Assembly: GCF_900099735.1 (NCBI RefSeq)
Contig: NZ_FNDT01000013.1
Location: 1-64,000, forward strand
Origin: Arthrobacter subterraneus
GTDB taxonomy: Bacteria; Actinomycetota; Actinomycetes; Actinomycetales; Micrococcaceae
Direction: 5' to 3'
Length of the DNA stretch: 64,000 bases
A program made the translations under genes and the position numbers. Numbering within the stretch: position 1 is the stretch's first letter; each line of letters opens with the position of its first letter. Positions 33,886-43,017 of the stretch are shown here, in pieces. The notes under the pieces were generated by a model. The model did no database searches and was not told where the DNA came from. It was given only the letters and a program-made list of their open reading frames with translations.

Positions 33886-35430
33886 ATGACCCAGTACAGC
33901 CCGATCTGCACCAGGACCTCCCTGCCGACCGCCGCATCCCGCGCCGGCCGCCGCGAGTGGTGGGCCCTGGCGGCTCTCATGCTGCCCGTACTGCTGGTCG
34001 CAGTGGACAACACGGTGCTCAGTTTCGCCATGCCGGAGATCTCCCTGGCCTTCAACACCAGCGGCACCACGCTGCTGTGGATCATCGACAGCTACCCGCT
34101 GGTCCTGGCCGGCCTGCTGGTAGCGATGGGCAGTTTCGGTGACCGGTTCGGCCGGCGCAGGATGCTCATGATCGGTGCCACCGGCTTCGCCGCATTCTCC
34201 GTGGCCGCCGCTTTTGCGCCTTCTGCCGAGCTCCTCGTGGCAGCCCGCGTGGGTCTGGGCGTGTTCGGCGCCATGCTGATGCCCTCAACCCTGTCGCTGA
34301 TCCGGAATATTTTCACCGACCGCGATCAGCGCCGCCTTGCCGTGGCGGTCTGGGCTGCCGGGTTCTCGGCCGGTGCCGCGCTCGGTCCGCTGGTGGGCGG
34401 GGCACTCCTGGAACACTTCTGGTGGGGATCGGTCTTCCTGCTCGCTGTCCCCGTCCTGCTGGTTCTCCTCGCGGTCACGCCGCTGCTGGTCCCCGAATCC
34501 GCGGACCCGTTTCCGGGCCGCGTGGATTATCCGGGCATTGTCCTGTCCGTGGGCACCATGCTGCCCATAGTTTTTGCGATCAAGACCTTCGCGAAAGGCG
34601 GGCCTGCCGCAGTGTCCGCTGCCGCCGTCGTCATCGGTATTGTCGCGGGGGTGCTCTTCACCCGGCGGCAGCTGTCGCGGGAAAACCCGATGCTCGATAT
34701 GCGGCTTTTCACGGTGCGGCCGTTCACCGGTGCCGTACTGGTGAATCTGCTGGCGATTTTTTCTCTGGTCGGCTTTCTGTACTTTGTCTCCCAGCACCTG
34801 CAGCTGGTGCTGGGGCTCAGTCCGCTGGAGGCCGGCGTGGTGCTGGTGCCCGGCCTGCTCATGACGATTGCTGCCGGGCTGGCGGTGGTCCCGCTGGTGC
34901 GCCGGGTTCCGCCGCATGTGGTGGTGCCCGCTGCGCTGCTGCTCTCGGCCGGCGCCTACGCGTTTGTTGCGTTGACCAGCCAGGGCGGGTCCATCGGGGC
35001 CCTGCTTGCGGCGTTCGTCCTGCTGGGGGCGGGGGTGGGTGCGTCCGAGACGGTGTCCAACGACCTCATCCTGTCCAGCGTCCCTGCGGCCAAGGCGGGC
35101 GCGGCATCGGCCATTTCCGAGACTGCCTATGAGGTGGGATCCGTCTTCGGCACGGCGCTCCTGGGGAGTATCCTGCTTGCCTCCTACCAGAAGCACCTCG
35201 CCCTGCCCGCCGGGCTCAGCCCGGAGCAAGGCACGACGGCGCGGGAAACGCTGGGCGGCGCAATCAACGTTGCGTCCCGGTTGCCCGCCGACAGCGGTTC
35301 CCAGCTTCTGGACTCCGCGTTCCACGCGTTCGACAGCGGTGTGGTTGTCACCTCCGGCATCGGGGCCGGGCTCATGATCGCCGCTGCGGCACTGGCGTAC
35401 TGGAGCCTGCGCCGCCCGGCTGCCCTCTAA
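33886..35430 (+). CDS. MFS drug-efflux-type transporter (DHA2/14-TM)
   Basis: A 514-residue proton-driven transporter with about 14 spans. Typical motifs are LLVAVDNTVLSFAMPEIS (motif D1) near residue 40, GSFGDRFGRRRMLMIG (motif A) near 85, and AGFSAGAALGPLVGGALLE (motif C) near 165. The family includes SmvA/QacA-like exporters of cationic drugs. ATG 33886 follows the TetR operator directly. The C-terminal half is regular, with no truncation. Substrate not predictable. Confidence 0.9.
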   Translation: MTQYSPICTRTSLPTAASRAGRREWWALAALMLPVLLVAVDNTVLSFAMPEISLAFNTSGTTLLWIIDSYPLVLAGLLVAMGSFGDRFGRRRMLMIGATGFAAFSVAAAFAPSAELLVAARVGLGVFGAMLMPSTLSLIRNIFTDRDQRRLAVAVWAAGFSAGAALGPLVGGALLEHFWWGSVFLLAVPVLLVLLAVTPLLVPESADPFPGRVDYPGIVLSVGTMLPIVFAIKTFAKGGPAAVSAAAVVIGIVAGVLFTRRQLSRENPMLDMRLFTVRPFTGAVLVNLLAIFSLVGFLYFVSQHLQLVLGLSPLEAGVVLVPGLLMTIAAGLAVVPLVRRVPPHVVVPAALLLSAGAYAFVALTSQGGSIGALLAAFVLLGAGVGASETVSNDLILSSVPAAKAGAASAISETAYEVGSVFGTALLGSILLASYQKHLALPAGLSPEQGTTARETLGGAINVASRLPADSGSQLLDSAFHAFDSGVVVTSGIGAGLMIAAAALAYWSLRRPAAL

Positions 35431-35447
35431 CTAAAACGTCCATTGAG

Positions 35448-35489
35448 CAGGACACGCCGCTTACCCCGGGGGATAAGCGGCGTGTCCTG
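35448..35489. terminator. Hairpin between convergent MFS and DUF3105 genes
   Basis: Perfect 16-bp stem CAGGACACGCCGCTTA with a 10-base GC-rich loop. No T-run follows on either side, but the length and the convergent position make a bidirectional terminator the best reading. Confidence 0.65.
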
Positions 35490-35508
35490 CCGATTCAACG
35501 GGAGGGGG

Positions 35509-36207
35509 TCAGGCCGTCGGGTCGATGCCTCCGGTGCAGGGCGCTCCCGGCTCCGGCGTCTGCTCACCCTCCACGTACTTGGCAAGGAAGGCCTGCAGCC
35601 GCTCATCGTCAGCGGAGTCAAGGCTGAGTTGAATACCCCAGGCGGAAGCAACAATCGGGGACTCGAGGCCCTCGAACGGACTCATGACCACGTACGCTCG
35701 GTCTCCCACGAGTTCGGTCAGAGCGTCAATCTCGGCCTGCGGCAGATCAGCCTGGTAGGTGATCCAGACGGCGCCGTGCTCCATCGAGTGGACCGTGTTC
35801 TCATTGGGCAGCGGTTCGGTATAGACACCGCAGTTGGTCCAGATGGGGCTGTGATCGCCGCCCACCGGAGGAGTCTGCTCATACTCCACGGGCGCGTCAA
35901 CGTGATTGGCGGCCAGGTCCTCGAAGGTCTCTACCCCCTCGATGTCCGCGGACGCGAGTTCGTCGATCCGGTTGTTCTCCTGGACCTGCTGCACGATCAC
36001 GATGGTCACAGCCACGATGATTGCCACAATGACCAGCGCGATTCCGCCGAAAATCAGGGTGTTCCGCTTGCGCTCACCGGCCCGCTGCTGGGACTGGATG
36101 GCTGCCAGCCGCGCCTGGCGGTCGGCGTTCTCCTGGGCTCGCTTCTTGTTCAACGCGCTGATTCCTTCTGTTCTCTCAGGGGGTTCGGTTTCTAACTTAC
36201 CGGGCAA
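35509..36207 (-). CDS. DUF3105-domain membrane-anchored protein
   Basis: A 232-residue protein. A basic N-terminus with KKRAQENADRQARLAAIQSQ is followed by one membrane span (LIFGGIALVIVAIIVAVTIV, near residues 51-70). The extracytoplasmic DUF3105 domain contains PPVGGDHSPIWTNCGVYTEP and VHSMEHGAVWITYQADL, whose His, Cys and Met residues could bind metal. The start is TTG at 36207, five bases after the DUF305 gene; an internal TTG at 36153 with AGAAGGA is an alternative. With DUF305 and the copper genes opposite, a copper-related role is likely. Confidence 0.82.
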   Translation of the reverse strand: MPGKLETEPPERTEGISALNKKRAQENADRQARLAAIQSQQRAGERKRNTLIFGGIALVIVAIIVAVTIVIVQQVQENNRIDELASADIEGVETFEDLAANHVDAPVEYEQTPPVGGDHSPIWTNCGVYTEPLPNENTVHSMEHGAVWITYQADLPQAEIDALTELVGDRAYVVMSPFEGLESPIVASAWGIQLSLDSADDERLQAFLAKYVEGEQTPEPGAPCTGGIDPTA

Positions 36208-36212
36208 TGCAC

Positions 36213-36848
36213 CTACAACTGCGCCAGGAGGTCTTCCATGGCGGTGATTTCCAGCTCCTGGGATGCCGCCATCTTCCGCGCGAGCTCACGCACTTCAGAC
36301 TCGGCCGCCAGTTCCACGCCGGCCTCGGCCATGTCCACCCCCGCCTTGTGGTGTTCGATCATGAGCTCAAGGAAGAGCCTCTCTGCGTCCTCACCGGTTG
36401 CCTCGGAAAGAGCCTGCATTTCCCCGGGCGTGGCCATGCCCGGCATGAGGCCGTCGGCGGGGACGGTGCCGCCACCCTCGTGTGCGTGCCCGCTTCCGGC
36501 CATCCATGCCATGCGCTCGGCATCCGAGCTCTGCGGCAGCCCCCAGTCCTGAAGCCAGGCGTACATCTGGCCGATCTGGTGCTGTTGGGTCATGGCGATG
36601 TCATACGCGATGGTGCGCAGGACGACGTCGTCCGTTTGTTCACGGATGATGCGTGACATCTCAACGGCCTGGGAATGGTGGACCTGCATGTCCCGTGCAA
36701 AGCCTGCGTCGGGACTGTCATTTCCAGGACTCTGCGGAGTCGCCGCCACCCTCCCCGCAGTGAACGCAAGGGCGAACAGGCCGGCCACCGCGACGACACC
36801 GAGGATGAGGAGGACGCGTTTCTGCCACGCCTCAAGGTTGAGGGTCAT
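36213..36848 (-). CDS. DUF305-domain protein
   Basis: A 211-residue protein with an N-terminal membrane anchor/signal (VLLILGVVAVAGLFALAFTA, residues ~12-31) and two DUF305 ferritin-like halves: DMQVHHSQAVEMSRIIREQ near 54 and LELMIEHHKAGVDMAEAG near 160. The paired His/Met motifs are thought to bind copper or other metals outside the membrane. It is co-transcribed with DUF3105 and divergent from csoR-copZ-copA. ATG 36848 has a clean start. Confidence 0.87.
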   Translation of the reverse strand: MTLNLEAWQKRVLLILGVVAVAGLFALAFTAGRVAATPQSPGNDSPDAGFARDMQVHHSQAVEMSRIIREQTDDVVLRTIAYDIAMTQQHQIGQMYAWLQDWGLPQSSDAERMAWMAGSGHAHEGGGTVPADGLMPGMATPGEMQALSEATGEDAERLFLELMIEHHKAGVDMAEAGVELAAESEVRELARKMAASQELEITAMEDLLAQL

Positions 36849-36911
36849 GAGGATTTGCCTTTCGTGTCTCGGTATCTAACGTAGGGCACCCGGCTGAACG
36901 TTCCCAACACA

Positions 36912-36956
36912 TACCCCTCGGGGGTACTTGACCCATACCCCCCATGGGTATAGATT
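36912..36956 (+). promoter_or_regulatory. CsoR operators in the cop promoter
   Basis: Two G/C-tract dyads typical of CsoR sites: TACCCC-TCG-GGGGTA (36912-36926) and ATACCC-CCCAT-GGGTAT (36935-36951). The promoter TTGACC (36928-36933), 17 bases, TAGATT (36951-36956) lies between and within them, so CsoR binding would block it until Cu(I) releases the repressor. The divergent DUF305 gene may be co-regulated. Confidence 0.75.
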
Positions 36957-36979
36957 GGAACAGCAACCCGGGAGGAACC

Positions 36980-37297
36980 ATGACGCAGACAACCACTGAG
37001 GCAGAACACGGCTACACGGCAGACAAGGAGGCCTACCTCCGTCGGCTCAAGCGCATCGAAGGGCAGGTGCGCGGAATCGCGCGGATGGTTGAGGAGGACA
37101 AGTACTGTATCGACGTCCTCACCCAGGTCTCCGCGGTCAACAAGGCCCTGCACGCCGTTAGCATCGGGCTCCTCGAGGAGCACATTGCGCACTGTGTTGT
37201 CGGTGCTGCGAACGAATCCCAGGCGTCCGGTGACCCCCGGGCAGTCAATGAAAAAGTGCAGGAAGCCTCAGCGGCGATCAGCCGGCTGCTGCGCTGA
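36980..37297 (+). CDS. csoR: Copper-sensing repressor
   Basis: A 105-residue all-helical repressor. The RIEGQVRGIARMVEEDKYC segment and the Cu(I) ligands Cys43, His68 and Cys72 (C-x24-H-x3-C) match CsoR. ATG 36980 has a strong GGGAGGA site; earlier ATG 36944 lies inside the promoter. CsoR releases DNA on binding Cu(I). It heads csoR-copZ-copA with matching operators upstream. Confidence 0.93.
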   Translation: MTQTTTEAEHGYTADKEAYLRRLKRIEGQVRGIARMVEEDKYCIDVLTQVSAVNKALHAVSIGLLEEHIAHCVVGAANESQASGDPRAVNEKVQEASAAISRLLR

Positions 37298-37322
37298 TAC
37301 ACCCCACACAAGGAGAACAATC

Positions 37323-37547
37323 ATGAGCACCACCACCGTCAGCATTTCCGGAATGACCTGCGGCCACTGCGTTGATTCCGTCACCGAGGAGATCTCGGCG
37401 ATCGACGGCGTCCAGAACGTCACCGTGGACCTGAACAAGGGCGGCATCTCCACCGCAACGGTCACCTCCGAGGGTGACATCGACCCCGGGCAGATCGGCG
37501 AGGCAGTCGCCGAAGCCGGCTACGTGGTCGTCTCCAACGACGCGTAA
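37323..37547 (+). CDS. copZ: Copper chaperone (heavy-metal-associated domain)
   Basis: A 74-residue ferredoxin-like HMA domain with the metal motif SGMTCGHCVDSVTEE at residues 8-22 and a typical beta-alpha-beta continuation (VQNVTVDLNKGG). It carries Cu(I) to the CopA pump. AAGGAGAACA precedes ATG 37323. It lies 25 bases after csoR and 36 before copA. Confidence 0.93.
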   Translation: MSTTTVSISGMTCGHCVDSVTEEISAIDGVQNVTVDLNKGGISTATVTSEGDIDPGQIGEAVAEAGYVVVSNDA

Positions 37548-37583
37548 CACAACGCCGGCACCAGCCGGCCTGAAAGGACCATC

Positions 37584-39869
37584 ATGACCACCGAACCGGA
37601 TGTTGCCGAGGCAGCCGCCACCACCAGAACCGTTGAACTGGATATCCAGGGCATGACCTGCGCTTCCTGCGTGGGACGGGTGGAGCGCAAGCTCGGCAAG
37701 CTCGACGGCGTGGAGGCGAGTGTGAACCTGCCGCTGGAATCAGCGGTAGTGACGGCTCCGGCGCACATCTCCGACGAGGACATCGTGAACACGGTGAACG
37801 CCACGGGCTACACCGCGCAGCTGAAGAAGCCGCAGCACGCGCCGGGGCCTTCCTCCGACGGCGAACCCGCCGCGGACGGGCTGGAAGCCGGTGGACACGA
37901 ACACATGTCCCACGGCGGAACGGCCACGCAGCTGCGCCCGCGGCTCATCACAGCCGCCGTCCTCACCGTGCCGGTGTTCCTCATTTCCATGATCCCCGCG
38001 CTGCAGTTCCCTCACTGGGGCTGGGTGGTTCTGGCACTGAGCACACCGGTAGTCACGTGGTCAGCGTGGTCCTTCCACAAGGCCGCGGCGATCAACGCCC
38101 GGCACTACTCCTCCACGATGGACACCCTGGTGTCCATCGGCGTCACCGCCGCGTACCTCTTCTCGCTCGGCCAGCTCCTCGCCGACCCGATGGTGACAGC
38201 GCACGTCGGCATGGACATGAGCGCCCACGCGCTCTACTTCGAGGTTGCCGCCGTCGTGGTGACCTTCCTGCTGCTGGGCCGCTACCTGGAAGCCAACGCC
38301 AAACAGCGGGCCGGTGACGCGCTGAAGTCCCTCCTCAACCTCGGCGCGAAGGATGCCACGGTGCTCCGCGAGCGCAATGGTGAGCGCGTTGAAGTGAAGG
38401 TGCCGGCGTCGTCGTTGGTCCATGGTGACGAGTTCGTGGTTCGCCCGGGCGAGAAGATCGCCACCGACGGTTTTGTTGTGGACGGGCGCAGCGCGGTGGA
38501 CACCTCCCTCATCACCGGTGAATCCCTTCCGGTGGAGGTGGGTCCGGACAGCACGGTCACGGGAGCCACCATCAACACCTCCGGACGCCTGATCGTCCGC
38601 GCAACCCGCGTGGGTAGCGAGACAACGCTTGCGCAGATGGGCCGGCTGGTCAGCCAGGCGCAGAGCGGCAAAGCGCCGATCGCGCGGCTGGCTGACCGCA
38701 TCAGCGCCGTGTTTGTCCCCGTGGTCCTCGTGATCGCCGTGCTCACGTTCGTGGCGTGGATCGTGTTCAGCGGGGACGTGCAGGCCGCGTTCACCGCCGC
38801 CGTCGCGGTGCTGGTCATCGCCTGCCCGTGCGCACTGGGACTTGCGACACCCACGGCCCTACTCACCGGCACCGGGCGGGGCGCCCAGCTGGGCATCCTG
38901 ATCCGCGGCCCGCAGGTGCTGGAAGATACCCGGACGGTCGACACCATCGTCCTGGACAAGACCGGCACCGTGACCAGCGGGAAGCTGGCGGTGACGGACG
39001 TCGTTGTCCTCGGCTCACACGGCCGGGACGAGGTGCTGGCCCTTGCTGCCGCCGTCGAGTCCGCCAGTGAGCACCCGATCGCCCAGGCGATCGCCGCGGC
39101 GAGCCCCGGGCACCCCCGGGTCAGCGACTTCACAAGCTCCGCCGGCGGCGGTGTGCGCGGCACGGTGGAGGGTTCCACGGTGCTCGCAGGACGTGCCGGC
39201 TGGCTGGAGGAGAACGACGTCGTCATCACCGATGCGCACCGCTCGGCTCTCAGCGCGGCACAGGAGGCCGGTTCCACCGCCATCTGGGTCGCCGTGAACG
39301 GGGAGGTCGCTGGGCTGGTCAGCCTGCAGGACACCGTGAAGGAATCCTCGGCTGCCGCCATTGCCCGCCTGAAGGAGTTGGGACTGCGGCCGATGCTGCT
39401 CACCGGCGACAACGCCGCCGTTGCGCGGAAGATCGCGGCGGAAGTGGGCATCGCCCCGGAGGATGTCATGGCCGACGTCCTCCCCGAGGGCAAGGTCGAC
39501 GCCGTGAAGCGGCTCCAGTCCGGCGGCGCCACGGTGGCGATGGCCGGGGACGGCGTGAATGACGCCGCAGCGCTGGCCCAAGCGGACCTCGGCATCGCGA
39601 TGGGGTCGGGCACCGACGTCGCCATCGAAGCCGCTGACCTCACCGTGATGGGCAACAGCCTCGAGCAGGTAGCCCAGGCGATCGAACTGTCCCGGAAGAC
39701 GCTCGGCACCATCAAGGCCAACCTGTTCTGGGCGTTCTTCTACAACACGATCGGCATCCCCGTTGCCGCACTCGGCCTGCTGAACCCGATGATCGCTGGT
39801 GCGGCCATGGCGGCGAGCTCGGTGCTGGTGGTCGCGAACTCGCTGCGGCTGCGCCGGTTCGGCAAGTAG
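37584..39869 (+). CDS. copA: Copper-exporting P1B-type ATPase
   Basis: A 761-residue pump that exports Cu(I) by ATP hydrolysis. The N-terminal HMA domain has [12 protein letters not shown] near residue 21. Membrane helices surround the CPC site ([15 protein letters not shown], near 415), followed by the phosphorylation motif DKTGTVTSG near 460 and the hinge [10 protein letters not shown] near 655. A His/Glu-rich stretch ([11 protein letters not shown]) follows the HMA domain. Length and domain order are standard. The C-terminal helix motif [14 protein letters not shown] is typical for CopA. Confidence 0.96.
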   Translation: MTTEPDVAEAAATTRTVELDIQGMTCASCVGRVERKLGKLDGVEASVNLPLESAVVTAPAHISDEDIVNTVNATGYTAQLKKPQHAPGPSSDGEPAADGLEAGGHEHMSHGGTATQLRPRLITAAVLTVPVFLISMIPALQFPHWGWVVLALSTPVVTWSAWSFHKAAAINARHYSSTMDTLVSIGVTAAYLFSLGQLLADPMVTAHVGMDMSAHALYFEVAAVVVTFLLLGRYLEANAKQRAGDALKSLLNLGAKDATVLRERNGERVEVKVPASSLVHGDEFVVRPGEKIATDGFVVDGRSAVDTSLITGESLPVEVGPDSTVTGATINTSGRLIVRATRVGSETTLAQMGRLVSQAQSGKAPIARLADRISAVFVPVVLVIAVLTFVAWIVFSGDVQAAFTAAVAVLVIACPCALGLATPTALLTGTGRGAQLGILIRGPQVLEDTRTVDTIVLDKTGTVTSGKLAVTDVVVLGSHGRDEVLALAAAVESASEHPIAQAIAAASPGHPRVSDFTSSAGGGVRGTVEGSTVLAGRAGWLEENDVVITDAHRSALSAAQEAGSTAIWVAVNGEVAGLVSLQDTVKESSAAAIARLKELGLRPMLLTGDNAAVARKIAAEVGIAPEDVMADVLPEGKVDAVKRLQSGGATVAMAGDGVNDAAALAQADLGIAMGSGTDVAIEAADLTVMGNSLEQVAQAIELSRKTLGTIKANLFWAFFYNTIGIPVAALGLLNPMIAGAAMAASSVLVVANSLRLRRFGK

Positions 39870-39903
39870 GGTCCGGCAAGCAGCCTCGGCAGGTACTCCT
39901 CGG

Positions 39904-40293
39904 CTACGTGAGGTCCTCCATGAGCCGGGCCAGGATGTCATTCATCGCGAGCAGGCCCACCAGCTGGTTCCCCTCCACCACCACCAGGCGGCTGAGCTGA
40001 TACCGGCTCATCAGCGCGGCGGCCTGCCGCACGGAAAGATCCTTGTTGACGGTGATGGAGGGGATGGTGGCGGCGTCGTAGACGTTCAGGAGGTCAACGT
40101 CCCCCTCCTCGGCGACCACCGTCTGCAGGAGCTCACGGTAGCTCAGCATCCCGTAGGCGTCGTGCGCGTGCTGCCGCTCGACCACCAGACTCTTCACCTG
40201 GCGCTCCTTCATGGCGGTGAGCGCCTCGCGCAGGGTGCTGTAAGGCGAAACGGTCACCACCTCGGGGACCATGACGTCGTTAACGGTAAGCAT
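39904..40293 (-). CDS. Two-CBS-domain protein
   Basis: A 129-residue protein made of a tandem CBS pair (Bateman module): VNDVMVPEVVTVSPYSTLRE in the first domain and ITVNKDLSVRQAAALMSRYQ in the second. Such modules bind adenine nucleotides. It lies 29 bases after the PII-like gene and ends the DUF1538 operon, so it may report energy state to the transporter. ATG 40293 has a good GAGGAACG site. Confidence 0.85.
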   Translation of the reverse strand: MLTVNDVMVPEVVTVSPYSTLREALTAMKERQVKSLVVERQHAHDAYGMLSYRELLQTVVAEEGDVDLLNVYDAATIPSITVNKDLSVRQAAALMSRYQLSRLVVVEGNQLVGLLAMNDILARLMEDLT

Positions 40294-40322
40294 CGTTCCT
40301 CCTCGTAACTGCGCGGTCGGTT

Positions 40323-40673
40323 TCAGCTGTCATCGTGACGGAGCCGCTCTTCGAACTTGACGACCTGGCGCAGGTCAATCCCAGTCAGGTGCTCAATGGG
40401 AATGGCGAACGCAAGGCCAAGGGAGTCTGTGCCGCGGACCAGAATGCCGTGGAGCTCCTTCAGGATGCGGGCCGTCAGGTGGCTCCCGACCACCATCAGC
40501 AGCACCGATTGGGTCCCCTCAAAGGTCAGGCCGAAGAAGGTTGTCCTGGTTTCACCCCCGATTCCCTTGCCGTGCAGGATGGTCATCCCCGAGGCCCCGG
40601 CCTTCTGGGCGTGCCTGATCACCTTGTCTTCCAGGTCATCGGGCGCAATGACAACAATCGCGGTGAACTTCAT
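40323..40673 (-). CDS. PII-like protein associated with a DUF1538 transporter
   Basis: A 116-residue protein with the beta-alpha-beta fold of PII proteins: IVVIAPDDLEDKVIRHAQKA, then GASGMTILHGKGIGGETRTT and TFEGTQSVLLMVVG. It lacks the PII uridylylation tyrosine loop. Its start overlaps the DUF1538 stop by four bases, so it is translationally coupled, and a CBS protein follows. PII-like proteins near transporters commonly bind nucleotides and gate the transporter; that is inferred here. Confidence 0.8.
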   Translation of the reverse strand: MKFTAIVVIAPDDLEDKVIRHAQKAGASGMTILHGKGIGGETRTTFFGLTFEGTQSVLLMVVGSHLTARILKELHGILVRGTDSLGLAFAIPIEHLTGIDLRQVVKFEERLRHDDS

Positions 40674-41794
40674 GGCTTTTCCTTCCGCAGGCGGGGAAAT
40701 TGCTCCATCACCATGGCATACACCATGACGGCGATCACAGGGAAGATGGAAGCGTAGGCAATCAATCCGAATCCGTCGATCAGTTCGTTGCGGCCCTCCA
40801 CTGCCGTAGCCAGCCCAATGCCCAGGGCAGTGACCAGCGGCACGGTGACCTCCGACGTCGTCACTCCACCCAGGTCAAACGCCAGCGGAATAACGTATTT
40901 CGGCGCCAGAAACACCAGCAGAAGAGCAACGGCGTACGCGGCCATGATGAAGTAGTGGAACGGCCCGCCCACCAGGATCCGGTAGGTTCCAAACCCGATC
41001 CCGAGGGCAACCCCGCACGCCACAATCATCCGGACGGCGAACGCGTTGACCCGGCCGGGCGCCGCTTCCTCCGCCTGTTCGCCGATGGCAAGCAGGGCGG
41101 GCTCCGCCATGGTGACCGCGAAACCGATCAGGACCGCGAACAGCAGGATGAGCGCCGGGGCCCCCTGCTCGATCAGCACGCTGCGCCCGCGGAGGGAGTT
41201 GGCCAGCCCGAGCCCGATCGCGGCAATGAGGGGGACGCTCACAATGTTGGTGGTCACCCCTCCGGAGTCATACGCCAGGCCGACTATCTCCGGCGGCGCA
41301 ATGAACGTCAGTCCAAGGGCCGCGGCGTAACCGGCGATCAGGAGCTTGTGGATCGCCCAGCCACGCAGGACGCGCAGTACTCCCACCACAAGCACCAGTC
41401 CCACCGATACGGCGATGACAAAGCGGAGCACAACCGCGTTGATCCGCCCCGCACTGACCAGCTGCGCCTGTTCGGCGACCGCAATGACCGCCGGCTCGGC
41501 GATGCTGGCGGCAAACCCGATGGCAAAACCGAAAGGCAGCAGCAGTCCCAGCGACCCGCGGCGGACAAACTGGTTGGCCAGGTTCTTGCCCACCGGAAAG
41601 ATGCTCAGGTCCAGCCCGTGCAGGAACAGCGCAATGCCGACGGCGACAATCGCCAGCCCTCCCAGGAGTGCGAGGGGATTGTCCGGCACCGCCCGGAACA
41701 CGAACACCTGGAAGATGACCACCACGGCCACAATGGGCACCAGATTGCCCAGCGACTTCAGGAGTTCGGCTGCGAACCTGCTGAGGTGCTCCAC
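40670..41794 (-). CDS. DUF1538 membrane transporter (fused two-repeat form)
   Basis: A 374-residue membrane protein with about ten spans in two homologous halves. Each half has the sequence pattern FAIGFAASIAEPAVIAVAEQA (residues ~92-112) and FAVLIGFAVTMAEPALLAIG (~220-240), followed later by YDSGGVTTNIVSVPL or FDLGGVTTSEVTVPL. DUF1538 pairs have been reported as the UmpAB Na+/H+ antiporter of a halophile; here one gene holds both halves. A PII-like and a CBS protein follow in the operon. Ion and direction are unknown. Confidence 0.8.
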   Translation of the reverse strand: MEHLSRFAAELLKSLGNLVPIVAVVVIFQVFVFRAVPDNPLALLGGLAIVAVGIALFLHGLDLSIFPVGKNLANQFVRRGSLGLLLPFGFAIGFAASIAEPAVIAVAEQAQLVSAGRINAVVLRFVIAVSVGLVLVVGVLRVLRGWAIHKLLIAGYAAALGLTFIAPPEIVGLAYDSGGVTTNIVSVPLIAAIGLGLANSLRGRSVLIEQGAPALILLFAVLIGFAVTMAEPALLAIGEQAEEAAPGRVNAFAVRMIVACGVALGIGFGTYRILVGGPFHYFIMAAYAVALLLVFLAPKYVIPLAFDLGGVTTSEVTVPLVTALGIGLATAVEGRNELIDGFGLIAYASIFPVIAVMVYAMVMEQFPRLRKEKP

Positions 41795-41879
41795 TGGACC
41801 TCTCCCCGGGTGGATGTGGGAGTGCTCTGATCCTCAGTCTGTCGGTTAGTGCGGAGCGGTGTCCAGACTCTTCAGCGCG

Positions 41880-42857
41880 TCAGCCGGCTCCGGTGGTGGG
41901 AACGGGCTCGACGACGTTCGGCTGGTCAAGGGGATCCGCGGCGTCCGGCATCCGGCGCAGTTCGTCGATACGCACGAGGATCACTCCTCCGACGATGAGT
42001 GCTCCACCGAGCAGCTGGATGGCTGAGGGAAGCTCCCGGAGGATCAGCCAGGAGGCGAGGACCGCGAACATGACTTCGGTGAGTCCTACGAAGGACGCCA
42101 CCTTCGAGCCGAGGCCGCGTGCGGCGAGGATGCCCGTGAAGTACGCGAGCACGGTAGCGATGATGACGAGCACCAGCACTGGTACAAGCCAGTGGGCCTG
42201 CCGCCCGGCGAGCGTCACATCCTGGAATGTGAAAGCGAAGGGCATCACCCCTACGAGTCCGAGAACCAGGATGGTGAGGGCGCCGACCATCATCCCGCCG
42301 CCGGCCATGATCAGCGGCGGCAGGTCGTCGTCGGCCTTTGCCGACATGACGAAGAACACTGCGAGGCAGACGGCGGCCCCCAGCCCGAACAGCACGCCTA
42401 CGGGATCCAGGCGTTGGTCACCGGTGAGGTCGAGGACCAGGAGCAGTCCCAGCATGGCGGCCGCTGAGCCGCTGACCGTCAGCCTGCTCGGTGCACGGCG
42501 CGAGCGCACCCACAGCCATCCCACAATGAGCACGGGCGCGAGGTACTCCAGCAGCAGGGAGACACCGACAGACATCCGCTGCACGGCGCTGAAGTAGAAG
42601 AACTGGCACAGCGCAATGGCGGTGGCTCCATAGATGATCAGCGTCAGGCCGTTCCGCCGGAGAGTGCCCCAGCGGCCGCGGAGCCCGATGATCACCGGCA
42701 CCGCCAGCACCAGCGCGGCCCCGCCGATCCTGACGCCGACGGCGGCACCCGGGCTCCAGCCGATCTCCAGCAGCGACTTCGCGAAGGGTCCGGAGACGCC
42801 GAACGAGGCCGCCGACAGCAGGGCGAACCACAGGCCCGTAACGGTTCCGCTTCTCAT
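41880..42857 (-). CDS. EamA-family transporter
   Basis: A 325-residue drug/metabolite-superfamily exporter with ten predicted spans in two EamA repeats. Characteristic regions are SAASFGVSGPFAKSLLEIGW at the start and AARGLGSKVASFVGLTEVMF near residue 250. Similar proteins export amino acids or metabolites such as threonine/homoserine. ATG 42857 has AGGAGATCC upstream. It stands alone; a 160-base gap follows. Confidence 0.87.
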   Translation of the reverse strand: MRSGTVTGLWFALLSAASFGVSGPFAKSLLEIGWSPGAAVGVRIGGAALVLAVPVIIGLRGRWGTLRRNGLTLIIYGATAIALCQFFYFSAVQRMSVGVSLLLEYLAPVLIVGWLWVRSRRAPSRLTVSGSAAAMLGLLLVLDLTGDQRLDPVGVLFGLGAAVCLAVFFVMSAKADDDLPPLIMAGGGMMVGALTILVLGLVGVMPFAFTFQDVTLAGRQAHWLVPVLVLVIIATVLAYFTGILAARGLGSKVASFVGLTEVMFAVLASWLILRELPSAIQLLGGALIVGGVILVRIDELRRMPDAADPLDQPNVVEPVPTTGAG

Positions 42858-43017
42858 GGATCTCCTCGTGACGTCATAACCAAAGTAGGTCTATGGTCAT
42901 GACGTTAGACCCTGGGTTCGTTATAGGTCAACACGGCTTATGCTCATTACATCCCAGCTGCTGCGGGATCCCTACGGCGGGCGCCGTTGCAGACGCCCGG
43001 TCGAGGCCGCGGGGGGT

